64,000 bases of DNA from positions 2,852,001 through 2,916,000 of the forward strand of contig OZ252283.1 of assembly GCA_965250025.1 (NCBI GenBank), written 5' to 3'. A program made the translations under genes and the position numbers. This DNA comes from CBDDLD01 sp965250025. Lineage in GTDB: Bacteria; Bacteroidota; Bacteroidia; Flavobacteriales; Flavobacteriaceae. The notes beneath the pieces are model-generated. The model was not told the origin of the DNA. It searched no databases and was given only the letters and a program-made list of their open reading frames with translations. This document shows, piece by piece, positions 8,546 through 17,493 of the stretch. Every line of letters begins with the position of its first letter. The first letter of the stretch is position 1.

Positions 8546-10210
8546 CTATTGTTGCTTTTCTAATAATACAATATCAAATTCTGAATTAATCTTTAATTGT
8601 CCGTCTATCACCTCAGAACTTTTCCCTGAATAGGCATCGTGTATCATATCTCCATCTTCAAATATTTTGGACACATCCAACACTTTTTCTCCTTGTTTTA
8701 GGTCTAGTCCTATAACTACAAGATCCTTGTAATCATCTTTACGATAGCTTCTATAGAATAAGTAAGGTTCTTCGGTAATCATTTGATGCATTCCAGCGCC
8801 TACTGCCGGATGCTCAGTTCTAAACTGCCCCAACTTTTTCCAGTGTGTTAATATTTGTTTTGTTTTTTCATCTGACATATCTTCCCAATTCATAAAGGAT
8901 CTTAAATTGGCATCCCCATTGGCACCTTCAACGACGAGTAATCTTGCCAGCTCATCGCCATAATAGATTTGCGATGTTCCAGGAGATAGTAATAGTTTAG
9001 TTGCGGTTTCTAATGGTTTTTCTCGTTTTGGATCAAACGGGCTTCCATCATCATGTGAACTTAGATAGTTAAACGTCCCATAGTCCTTCAGGTCGGTTCT
9101 AAGGATGTCCGAATACTTTTTGAATATGCTTTCATAATTACTTTCTGCGTTACTTTTAAATTCAAAATTGATCAGACTCTGAAAGCTATTGTCAAAATAA
9201 TTCACTTTTTTATCTCCAAAATCGAACCATTGACCACCACTTATATTGTAATTATACACTTCACCTACTAAATAAAATCCATTATCGTCCAAAACTTTAT
9301 TTGGGTTATTCTTCTTGTACTCAGCAAAGGCATAATCGCATTCTTTTTTAAACTCCTGCCACACATATTCTTCTGTATGTTTTACTGTGTCTGCACGATA
9401 ACCGTCAATACCAAATTCGGTAATGTAATCGGTAAGCCATTTTATGATATAGAAACGTGGTGCTCTTGGGTATCCTGTCCGCTTAAAAAAAGCATCTAAT
9501 TCTGCTATTTCTTCTTCATAACGGCCTTCTTTCTTCCATTTCTCAATCAGTTGTGGTGGTAAATCCACTGCAGCATTACTTTCCGTTTTTATATCCGGAA
9601 GGTTATCTACTAAAGTGCATGTTATGGTATTTTCATAGTTAGTATATCCGCATTTTGGACTTGTGCGCACCCAATCATCAGGCCATACAGGATCTTTTTC
9701 TGTAACCGGACCTGTATGATTAATGACGGCATCTAATATCACCCTAATACCTTTGGCATGAGCTTCTTCAACCAACTCACGAAGCGCCTCCTTTGTACCG
9801 TAATTAGGGTCAATAGCTGTCCAATCTTTAGTCCAATAGCCATGAAACCCATAGGTTACACCTGTTCCTTCATCAGTATCACCGTGTATTTGTTCTACGA
9901 TAGGTGTCATCCAAATAGCATTGACTCCCAGATCTGAAAAATAACCGTCTTTAATTTTCTGCGTGATTCCTTTTATGTCACCACCCTCAAAACCTCTCAA
10001 TTTTGCGGTAGTCTTTGTTCTGTCAAAATTAATATCATTAGAAGGGTCACCGTTATTAAATCTATCGACCAATAGAAAATAAAGATTAGCCCCCTCCCAC
10101 ACAAATGGGGTAGACACTATTGTTTCTGATTCTTTTTCTACTTTAGCGTCCTTACCTTTACAGTTTAGCAAGATTAGACATACCATCGCTAACTTTATAA
10201 CATGCTTCAT
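8546..10210 (-). CDS. GH13 alpha-amylase-family lipoprotein
   Basis: A 554-residue alpha-amylase family enzyme with a lipoprotein signal (LILLNC). The (beta/alpha)8 barrel motifs are clear: DAVINH (region I), GIDGYRADTVKH with the nucleophile Asp at about 270 (region II), LVGEVYNY with the acid/base Glu at about 315 (region III) and LSSHDDG at about 386 (region IV). No starch-binding module is evident. It should cut alpha-1,4 linkages of maltodextrin at the cell envelope; whether it is periplasmic or surface-exposed (SusG-like) cannot be decided, although the C-K-G-K after the lipid Cys lacks an obvious acidic surface-export signal. It lies 12 bp after the next GH13 in the operon. Confidence 0.9.
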   Translation of the reverse strand: MKHVIKLAMVCLILLNCKGKDAKVEKESETIVSTPFVWEGANLYFLLVDRFNNGDPSNDINFDRTKTTAKLRGFEGGDIKGITQKIKDGYFSDLGVNAIWMTPIVEQIHGDTDEGTGVTYGFHGYWTKDWTAIDPNYGTKEALRELVEEAHAKGIRVILDAVINHTGPVTEKDPVWPDDWVRTSPKCGYTNYENTITCTLVDNLPDIKTESNAAVDLPPQLIEKWKKEGRYEEEIAELDAFFKRTGYPRAPRFYIIKWLTDYITEFGIDGYRADTVKHTEEYVWQEFKKECDYAFAEYKKNNPNKVLDDNGFYLVGEVYNYNISGGQWFDFGDKKVNYFDNSFQSLINFEFKSNAESNYESIFKKYSDILRTDLKDYGTFNYLSSHDDGSPFDPKREKPLETATKLLLSPGTSQIYYGDELARLLVVEGANGDANLRSFMNWEDMSDEKTKQILTHWKKLGQFRTEHPAVGAGMHQMITEEPYLFYRSYRKDDYKDLVVIGLDLKQGEKVLDVSKIFEDGDMIHDAYSGKSSEVIDGQLKINSEFDIVLLEKQQ

Positions 10211-10222
10211 TCTTTTCCGAAT

Positions 10223-12100
10223 TTAAAATTTTAAAATAAATGACTCTAATGGTTTTATATCTATTTGAACACTGGCGTTACCATCGTTAACCTTTAAAGT
10301 TGTCTTGTAGGTATTATATAACTGATCTTTAAGCTCATAATTTCCATTTTCTATGTCCAACGCACTCATCAGATCTTGAGGTAATTGTAACCTAAAACTA
10401 TAATTTTCATCAGGACTAAAATTAGAAATGATTATCAGTGTTTCTTCACTGCTCCATCTTACAAAAGACAGTAACTTATCGTTGTAGGGTTCTGTGTGCG
10501 CTCTATTATACTGATGTATATCCTTATAATTACCGGCTAACGCCGTACTTTGTATTGTAAAATTCAGCAGGCGTTTATAAAAATCACGCAATGCTAATTC
10601 TTCCGGAGTGGATTGCCCTCCGTCAAATTGCTTGTTATTGACCCAACGCTGCAAACTGGGAACACCAATATAATCGAAAATGGATGTTCGGGTAGGTTTA
10701 CCAAATCCGGCATCTTCATTTCCTGGCTCCCCCAGTTCCTGAGCAAAATAAACTAATGTTGGTGAGGTGCTTATGGTTGCAGATACAACCATTGCCGGTT
10801 TTCCTTTTTGTGCATCCCCTGCAAAATCGGGACTTGCTATACGTTGCTCATCGTGGTTTTCTAAAAAGTGTACCATATGATGTTCAATATCTTTAAGGTC
10901 TTCTTGAATTGGTGGTATGTGGTCTGTTTTACCATACCCTTGCATTACATGTTTTAGCGTATCATAAAGCTGTACTTTATCGTACAGGTAATCCATCTTC
11001 CCTTTTCTTATATAGTCTCTGTATAAATGTGGTTGATAGACTTCTGCTAGTAGAAACGCGTTTTCATTTTTCATTTTTATTGCAGAATTCATATAACTCC
11101 AAAATTCTACCGGAACCATTTCTGCCATATCATAACGAAAGCCATCTACACCTTTAGCTGTCCAGTACAGTGCTATATCTTTAAATTTTTTCCAGGAGCT
11201 TGGTACTGTTTTGTCTTTCCAAAACTCATAGTGCTTTTTATAATCTTCATTTTCAAAACCTTGTGGCAGCTCATCAAAATCTTTTTTACCTTCCGGATCT
11301 ATGCCATAATTTACCTTAACTGTTTCGTACCAATCGTACATATTAGGCTGTGAAGCTCTTGATCCATTACCTGTCCACTTTGCCGGACGTTCATCAAATT
11401 GCCGATCTGACATAGGATGCGCTTCGCCTCCCAATGGTTGATAATTATCCTTCCATTCAGGGACTTCAAAAACGTCTTCCGGATTGTAATAAAAGTTGTT
11501 ATCAATAGCATAGGCTACAGTGGTATCGTCTTCTGCCCCAAAATCTGTTACGCCTTCGGGGTTAGATAAACTTTTATAATTACGTGCCACATGATTGGGC
11601 ACTATGTCTATAATTACTTTTAATCCGGCTTTGTGAGTACGTTCAATTAATGCTTCAAATTCCTGAAGTCTGTGTTCAACATTTTCTGCCAGATCCGGAT
11701 TTACATTGTAATAGTCTTTGACAGCATATGGTGATCCGGCTCTTCCTTTTACGATATCCGGATCGTCGTTAGAGATCCCATACTTCGTGTAGTCTGTAAT
11801 AACATCATGATGTGGTACTCCTGTATACCAAATATGTGTAACGCCCAAGTCTTTAATTTCTTTTAATGCCTTGTCTGTAAAATCATTAAACTTACCAACT
11901 CCGTTTTCTTCTATAGTTCCCCATGGTTTATTAGTGGTATTTGTATTTCCAAACAAACGTGTGAACACCTGATAAACAACTGCTTTTTTCTTCATCATTT
12001 CCTTTTTTGATTCTTGAGGTTCAGGAGTGGTTTTTTCTTCATTCTTACATCCAAAAAAACATGTAAAAGCTACTACTGCTATAAGTTTCATTCGATTCAT
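10223..12100 (-). CDS. GH13 alpha-amylase-family lipoprotein
   Basis: A second, divergent GH13 enzyme of 625 residues with a lipoprotein signal (FFGC, start at the first Met MNRMK, or MK three codons on). Barrel motifs: DIVPNH (I), GVDGFRYDMAEM with nucleophile Asp at about 320 (II), LLAEVYQP with Glu at about 350 (III), LENHDEQR at about 415 (IV). An insertion around residues 165-260 between regions I and II distinguishes it from its neighbour and implies different product length or specificity. It begins 5 bp after the GH31 gene and is followed after 12 bp by the other GH13, consistent with one transcript. Confidence 0.9.
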   Translation of the reverse strand: MNRMKLIAVVAFTCFFGCKNEEKTTPEPQESKKEMMKKKAVVYQVFTRLFGNTNTTNKPWGTIEENGVGKFNDFTDKALKEIKDLGVTHIWYTGVPHHDVITDYTKYGISNDDPDIVKGRAGSPYAVKDYYNVNPDLAENVEHRLQEFEALIERTHKAGLKVIIDIVPNHVARNYKSLSNPEGVTDFGAEDDTTVAYAIDNNFYYNPEDVFEVPEWKDNYQPLGGEAHPMSDRQFDERPAKWTGNGSRASQPNMYDWYETVKVNYGIDPEGKKDFDELPQGFENEDYKKHYEFWKDKTVPSSWKKFKDIALYWTAKGVDGFRYDMAEMVPVEFWSYMNSAIKMKNENAFLLAEVYQPHLYRDYIRKGKMDYLYDKVQLYDTLKHVMQGYGKTDHIPPIQEDLKDIEHHMVHFLENHDEQRIASPDFAGDAQKGKPAMVVSATISTSPTLVYFAQELGEPGNEDAGFGKPTRTSIFDYIGVPSLQRWVNNKQFDGGQSTPEELALRDFYKRLLNFTIQSTALAGNYKDIHQYNRAHTEPYNDKLLSFVRWSSEETLIIISNFSPDENYSFRLQLPQDLMSALDIENGNYELKDQLYNTYKTTLKVNDGNASVQIDIKPLESFILKF

Positions 12101-12105
12101 TTGGA

Positions 12106-14535
12106 TTACTTTTTAAGTTTAATTTTTATTTCTTTTTCTTCTGCAGTATGCCATGTCAAAGGAATGGTAAGTGTTTGTTTCTTTTCATTCCACTCACCTT
12201 CTATGCATTGCTTATCTACTTTTATACGCTTGGGTTTGAAAGACATATTATGCACCACAAGTTGGATATCCTTGCTATTAGCCGGATAGTTCAAACCTTT
12301 ATTGGCTTCCATTTCTATTTCTAACCAACGACCTTCAATTTCAGCTTCAAATTTGAGAACCTCATACTGTCCCTTCTCTATGGTATTGGCGGTAATACCA
12401 TCATCGTAATAAAACTCCCGTTCACTTTCAGTAATGGTATCGTCATAATAATAGTGTAGTGTTAGCTTTGAGTTATCAAAGCCTATAGTATTTTTAAGTC
12501 CTTTTACCATTGGTAGAAAAGCGCCGCCTCTTACATAAGTTGGTATGGTGTTTTCATTTAATCGCACCTTTTTATATGTTCCGCCTTCCACAACATCAGT
12601 AGAATAAAAATCGAACCATTTGCTGCCTTTTGGAAAATAAACCTCTTGCTTCTTTTTCTTAGCTTTCAATACAGGCGACACAAGCATATCATTACCCCAT
12701 AAATAGGCTTTTGAATACTCATAGAGTGCTTTATTCTCTGGTTCTTCGAAAAATAATGGACGCATTAAAGGTTTCCCTTCCAAATGATTGATTACCATAA
12801 GGTGATAATTATAAGGTAATAACCTATATCTTAACTCTATGGCCTCTTTTGCCAGTGCTTTTGCTTTATCACTTCTAAAAACAGGTTCGCTGGGCACATC
12901 TTCTTGTGCATGTGGTCTGTAAATTGGATTGAATACTCCATATTGCAACCATCTTACGTAGAGTTCATCGTCTAAATTTGCTCCTGCAAATCCTCCAAGG
13001 TCACTGTGCATGTATGCCAAGCCTTGCATCCCCATTTGGAGTGCTATTTCTGGCTGCGATTGTAAGCCTCCCCATGTCCTGTTTACATCGCCGGACCAGG
13101 GCACCATACCATAATGTTGACTTCCGGAATAGCCAGCACGCATAAGAATAAAAGGACGACTATCTGGAAAATCTTTTTGATAGCCTTCAAAGACTAATCG
13201 TGCCCAGTCATGGCCATAAATATTATGAACTTCATCTGCTGTACCTGTTTGATGTTTCACCCAGTTCGGGTGCACTTCAGGCTCCCCCAAATCACCCCAA
13301 ACGCCAGCAACACCTTTATCAGCTAAACCTTTATAAATGTTCCAAAACCATTGTTTACCTTCCGGTTTATAGAGGTCTATCAGCCCTGTATTTCCAAAAT
13401 AAAAATCATATTTGGCCGGATTTCCTATAGTGTCTTTTGCTAAAACATTTTTGGCAACTGCTTCGTTCCAACGGTTGGATGTGGTCAACACGAAAGGTTC
13501 CGTTATGGTTATGGTTTTTACACCTTTTTTCTTGAGACGAGATACCATCCCCTCAAAATCCGGAAATGAATCCCTAAAAACTTCTAAATTACCCATAGTG
13601 CCTTTGACCTCTTTGCCAAACCAATACAAATCTAAGATAACAGCATCTACAGGGATATCTTCATCTATGAACTTATTGATGGTATGCTCTGTTTCATATT
13701 GCGAATGGTAGCCAAAACGACTTGAAAAATTCCCTAAAGCCCATCTGGGTAGCATGGGTTGTTTCCCTGTAAGTTGGGTGTAATTATCCATAACATCATC
13801 CCATGTCTCTCCTGCTATGATTTGATATGTTTTTCGTCCGGAGATGGTTTCATAGGTTAAGGTATTATCCCCTTTACTGTCCATATCTAAGTAGCCTACA
13901 GGTGCATTATCAAAATGGATCATATACTTATTAGATGACAGCACTATCGGCATTGTATAGTTCATTAGCTCTGAATGGGTTTCATAGCCATAATGTGCCC
14001 TATTGTATAATGGCAAACGATGCCCTCGGCGATTCATCCCCAATGCTCTGGCACCTCCACCATATAAGACTTCATCTTCGGTAAGGTTGAATTCAATTTT
14101 TTCTGTAGTATCATACACGATATTTCCGCTGACCATTTCCATAGGGTCATGTGCAGATTTATAATACCCTCGTTTTTCGGAAGTGATTAGATGATCTTTG
14201 TAAGCATATCGAATCTTAAAAGGTTCAGGTGTTATTGTTACTATAATACCTTCGCTCGCATAAAGGATAACACCTCCTGAATAGGTGTATATGGTTTTCA
14301 CTTTTTCTGGCTGAAGCACTACAGCATGAGATTTTGGATTATAAAGTTCTCCATTGGGAATGAAAGAAGTTTCCAAAATATCTTCGGAATAAAACTGAAA
14401 TCTGTAAACACCGTCGCTAGTCGTAACCTCTAATGTTCCATTTTCTTCTTTGTGTGATTGATAAATACGATCAGTATTTTGAGCAAATCCAAAGCCAATA
14501 CTAATTAATGCTATTAATACAACGAGTTTTTTCAT
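12106..14535 (-). CDS. GH31 alpha-glucosidase
   Basis: Retaining GH31 exo-alpha-glucosidase, exported by a Sec signal (MKKLVVLIALISIGFGFAQ). The reading frame extends 16 codons upstream, but the Met at 14535 gives a proper signal peptide and overlaps the upstream stop by one base (TAATG), so I choose it; 809 residues. The nucleophile region reads GDLGEPEV (Asp/Glu at about 415), and WSGDVNRTWGG (about 480) carries the acid/base Asp. The DLGGFAGANLDDELYVRW and IYRPHA segments are also typical. Substrate could be alpha-1,4 or alpha-1,6 glucosidic ends; the operon points to starch-derived oligosaccharides. Confidence 0.92.
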   Translation of the reverse strand: MKKLVVLIALISIGFGFAQNTDRIYQSHKEENGTLEVTTSDGVYRFQFYSEDILETSFIPNGELYNPKSHAVVLQPEKVKTIYTYSGGVILYASEGIIVTITPEPFKIRYAYKDHLITSEKRGYYKSAHDPMEMVSGNIVYDTTEKIEFNLTEDEVLYGGGARALGMNRRGHRLPLYNRAHYGYETHSELMNYTMPIVLSSNKYMIHFDNAPVGYLDMDSKGDNTLTYETISGRKTYQIIAGETWDDVMDNYTQLTGKQPMLPRWALGNFSSRFGYHSQYETEHTINKFIDEDIPVDAVILDLYWFGKEVKGTMGNLEVFRDSFPDFEGMVSRLKKKGVKTITITEPFVLTTSNRWNEAVAKNVLAKDTIGNPAKYDFYFGNTGLIDLYKPEGKQWFWNIYKGLADKGVAGVWGDLGEPEVHPNWVKHQTGTADEVHNIYGHDWARLVFEGYQKDFPDSRPFILMRAGYSGSQHYGMVPWSGDVNRTWGGLQSQPEIALQMGMQGLAYMHSDLGGFAGANLDDELYVRWLQYGVFNPIYRPHAQEDVPSEPVFRSDKAKALAKEAIELRYRLLPYNYHLMVINHLEGKPLMRPLFFEEPENKALYEYSKAYLWGNDMLVSPVLKAKKKKQEVYFPKGSKWFDFYSTDVVEGGTYKKVRLNENTIPTYVRGGAFLPMVKGLKNTIGFDNSKLTLHYYYDDTITESEREFYYDDGITANTIEKGQYEVLKFEAEIEGRWLEIEMEANKGLNYPANSKDIQLVVHNMSFKPKRIKVDKQCIEGEWNEKKQTLTIPLTWHTAEEKEIKIKLKK

Positions 14536-15521
14536 TAATGACCTAATAAGAATGTTAGTGGGATATCTAAACGCTGATTCCATGAGTTTTCGGAATGGTC
14601 TGTATCTTCAAAAAGTATATTTCTGGAATTTTGAGTTGTATAGCCTTTTTCTTTTAGAATTTCATTCACTCTTGGAGCGTATTGCGGATAATGCTCATCT
14701 AAAGTTTTATTGCCATAATCAAAATATATACGGTGCTGTTCTGAACTTGGTAAATTGACTTTCATATAGCTGAATATGGCATCTGATACCGGATTATCTT
14801 CTACAGGTACAGTACCTGGCCAATGTGTTGATAAACATGCTGCTGCTCCAAAAATATTTGGATACTCGGAGATCGCATACATAGACATTAAACCGCCCAT
14901 ACTGGAACCAGCTACAAACGTATTTTCTTTTTCTGTGTGTACTGAGTATGTTTTGTCGATAACTGGTTTTAGTTCATTAACCATAAACTTAAGGTAATTA
15001 TCTCCATTTAAGTCTGTATTGTGGTACTTGCTTACTTTAGCTTGTTGGGCTATAGAGTCCTTAATTACTTGTGGTATAAAGTCCATTGCCTTTTGAGGAA
15101 ACAAATCCTGCCAACGTAATTCAGAAATATTGTGAACTGCGACCACTATAAAATCTCTCGTTTTATTTTCCTGCATTAGCTTCGTTGCCCATTCATCGAC
15201 CTTCCACTCTTGTTTATTCCAGGTAGAAGATGCATCAAAAAGCATTTGCCCATCATGCATGTAAAGTACAGCATAGGTTTTATTTTTGGTGTAGTCTTCC
15301 GGCAACCATACATCTACGGGTCTTGGCACCACATATTTTGAAGGAAAACTATCTATTCTGTGAAGACTTCCTTTATATAACTGGATGCTATCCTGCTTCT
15401 TAAACGCATATCCTGATTGAGATTCTTTAAGGGTTTCGACATTATCAGCAACAGGTTTCTCATTCTTACATGAAAACACAATAACGATAACCACTATGAG
15501 ACCTACTGCTTTCTTCATCAT
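14535..15521 (-). CDS. Esterase-D-type alpha/beta hydrolase lipoprotein
   Basis: A 328-residue serine hydrolase of the putative esterase family (PF00756 type), with a lipoprotein signal ending FSC. The nucleophile elbow is GSSMGG (Ser at about 205), preceded by the ADV-LYMHDGQMLFD oxyanion region; the catalytic His is in DTDHSENSW near the C-terminus. It starts with overlapping TAATG after the SusA-like gene and is itself overlapped by the GH31 start, so it is firmly inside the glucan operon. Its substrate is not evident: possibilities are acyl groups on modified glucan, or a non-catabolic role. Start could be the second Met (15518). Confidence 0.85.
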   Translation of the reverse strand: MMKKAVGLIVVIVIVFSCKNEKPVADNVETLKESQSGYAFKKQDSIQLYKGSLHRIDSFPSKYVVPRPVDVWLPEDYTKNKTYAVLYMHDGQMLFDASSTWNKQEWKVDEWATKLMQENKTRDFIVVAVHNISELRWQDLFPQKAMDFIPQVIKDSIAQQAKVSKYHNTDLNGDNYLKFMVNELKPVIDKTYSVHTEKENTFVAGSSMGGLMSMYAISEYPNIFGAAACLSTHWPGTVPVEDNPVSDAIFSYMKVNLPSSEQHRIYFDYGNKTLDEHYPQYAPRVNEILKEKGYTTQNSRNILFEDTDHSENSWNQRLDIPLTFLLGH

Positions 15522-17467
15522 TATAACCCTGTTGTTAATATCAAACTCCCTTTTGTATCCAAGGTTAAAGTACTATCCCAAATGATAAGCGCTCCAGAAA
15601 CAATATCTCTAAGCTGTTTTCCTTTGAGTCCTAACTCTTCAAACCTGGACAACTCTAACTGATATGGCTCTTGATTTTTATTCAGAATATGGACTACCGT
15701 TTCATTATCTGTAGTTCTCACCAAAACATACACTCCGTTTTCTGGTGCGAAATGCTTGGTCCCTCCATGATGTATGGCTTTACTATGTTTACGGTAGTTA
15801 AGGATTTTTTTTAGATATGCCTGCATATCTTTTTGCTCAGTTGTAAGACCTTCTCCTGTAAACGCATTTATAGTATCGCCAGACCATCCACCGGGAAAAT
15901 CTGTTCGTATTAAACCATGATCTCCGGGTTTTTCAAAATCATCCATTAAAATTTCTGTGCCATAGTATACCTGTGGAATCCTGGGCATCATTAGCATATA
16001 GCTCAATGCCATTTTAGTATTGGTAACCTCCCCTTTCAATTGCGTAAAAATGCGACTCATATCATGGTTATCTGGAAAAACCATAATATCTTCTGGTTTT
16101 GTATAACTAAAATCGTTAGCAAGTCCCTGATATAATTCTACCAAACCTGTTCCCCAGCTTTCTTCATTATTTAACGCTTTTACAATAGTTTCCTGCATGG
16201 CAAAGTCCATAGTGGATCTTAGGTTAGAACTGTAGCCATCTGCATTCTTGTGCCCATTTTGCCAATACGCAATGAGTAGAGGATTGCTAGACCACTCTTC
16301 ACCAACTATACTGAATTTGGGATACTCCGTCATTATGGCTCCTGCCCATTGGCTCATAAAATCTTTATCGGGGTATGGATAGGTATCTTGACGTATGCCG
16401 CCAAGCCCTAGAGTTTCTATCCACCATATGCTATTTTGAATAATATAACTGGCCATAAAAGGGTTGCGTTGATTAAGATCGGGCATTCCAGATACGAACC
16501 AGCCATCAGTCATGCCTTGTTTATCTGTTTCTGAAGCATAAATATCCTGATTTGTAGTACGTCTGTGATTTGATGTCTTAACAGTTTGGTGATCCCAATG
16601 CGTTTTATGCTGTTCATAATGCTCTTGAAAGTTCACCCAATCTTTAAATGGCAGGTCTTTCATCCACCAATGTTCCAAGCCACAATGATTAGCTACCTGG
16701 TCCATGATAAGTTTCATATTAAGGCTTTCTGTTTTTTTAGCCAGTGCTATATAATCTTTCAATGTGCCAAATCGTGGATCCACCTGATAATAATCTGTTA
16801 TGGCATACCCATGATACGATCCTTCCGGCATATCATTAGTTAATACCGGACACGACCATATGGCCGTGAAACCCATATCAGCGATATAATTTAAATGCTC
16901 CGAGATGCCCTCAAGGTCACCACCATGTCTTTTATATCCGTGAGTTCTGTCTAAACTCTGGTCGAGCATCCCTTCTATTTTATCATTTGCCGGGTTTGCA
17001 TTCGCAAAACGATCTGGTGTAATGAGATATATGGCATCTGTACTATTAAAGCCTACATAATCGTCTGGTGATTTCTCTCTGGATTTTAAATGGTAAGTGT
17101 ATATGAGCTCCTTTTCATTTTCTTTTGAAAAGACAATGTTGAATTTCCCTGATATTGCTTCTTCAGTTAGCTCTAAGTCTATAAAAAGATAATTTGGACT
17201 ATCTGCTGTATGAATTTTTTTCAGGGTAACCAATTCTGAAGTGATTTGTGGCGTATAGCTTCCTATATTAGGATGTTTCACTAAAAGCTGTAGTGTTCTG
17301 TTCTTAAATCCTGTCCACCAATACGGTGGTTCTATACGTTCTATATCATTGGATTCTGCTTGTGGTTCTGATGTTAAATGGTCGGTTGCTTCATCAGGCA
17401 TTTTATCCTTACACGATGCCACCAGAAATACAGTACACCACAAAAATAGTATTAGTGTATGCTTCAT
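15521..17467 (-). CDS. GH13 neopullulanase/cyclomaltodextrinase (SusA type) lipoprotein
   Basis: Lipoprotein (VASC) of 648 residues with an N-terminal beta-sandwich (about 40-150, cyclomaltodextrinase N-domain type), a GH13 barrel and a C-terminal beta domain. Barrel motifs: DQVANH (I), GLGGIRQDTYPY with nucleophile Asp at about 360 (II; Gln in place of the common Leu/Ala, as in SusA-like enzymes), IVGEEWSS with Glu at about 388 (III), PDNHDMSR at about 467 (IV), plus the MPDLNQRNP motif typical of GH13 neopullulanases. It would hydrolyse cyclic or linear maltodextrins in the periplasm. Sits between GH65 (26-bp gap) and the esterase (1-bp overlap). Confidence 0.92.
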   Translation of the reverse strand: MKHTLILFLWCTVFLVASCKDKMPDEATDHLTSEPQAESNDIERIEPPYWWTGFKNRTLQLLVKHPNIGSYTPQITSELVTLKKIHTADSPNYLFIDLELTEEAISGKFNIVFSKENEKELIYTYHLKSREKSPDDYVGFNSTDAIYLITPDRFANANPANDKIEGMLDQSLDRTHGYKRHGGDLEGISEHLNYIADMGFTAIWSCPVLTNDMPEGSYHGYAITDYYQVDPRFGTLKDYIALAKKTESLNMKLIMDQVANHCGLEHWWMKDLPFKDWVNFQEHYEQHKTHWDHQTVKTSNHRRTTNQDIYASETDKQGMTDGWFVSGMPDLNQRNPFMASYIIQNSIWWIETLGLGGIRQDTYPYPDKDFMSQWAGAIMTEYPKFSIVGEEWSSNPLLIAYWQNGHKNADGYSSNLRSTMDFAMQETIVKALNNEESWGTGLVELYQGLANDFSYTKPEDIMVFPDNHDMSRIFTQLKGEVTNTKMALSYMLMMPRIPQVYYGTEILMDDFEKPGDHGLIRTDFPGGWSGDTINAFTGEGLTTEQKDMQAYLKKILNYRKHSKAIHHGGTKHFAPENGVYVLVRTTDNETVVHILNKNQEPYQLELSRFEELGLKGKQLRDIVSGALIIWDSTLTLDTKGSLILTTGL

Positions 17468-17493
17468 GATATGTTATTGATTTTAAATATATC

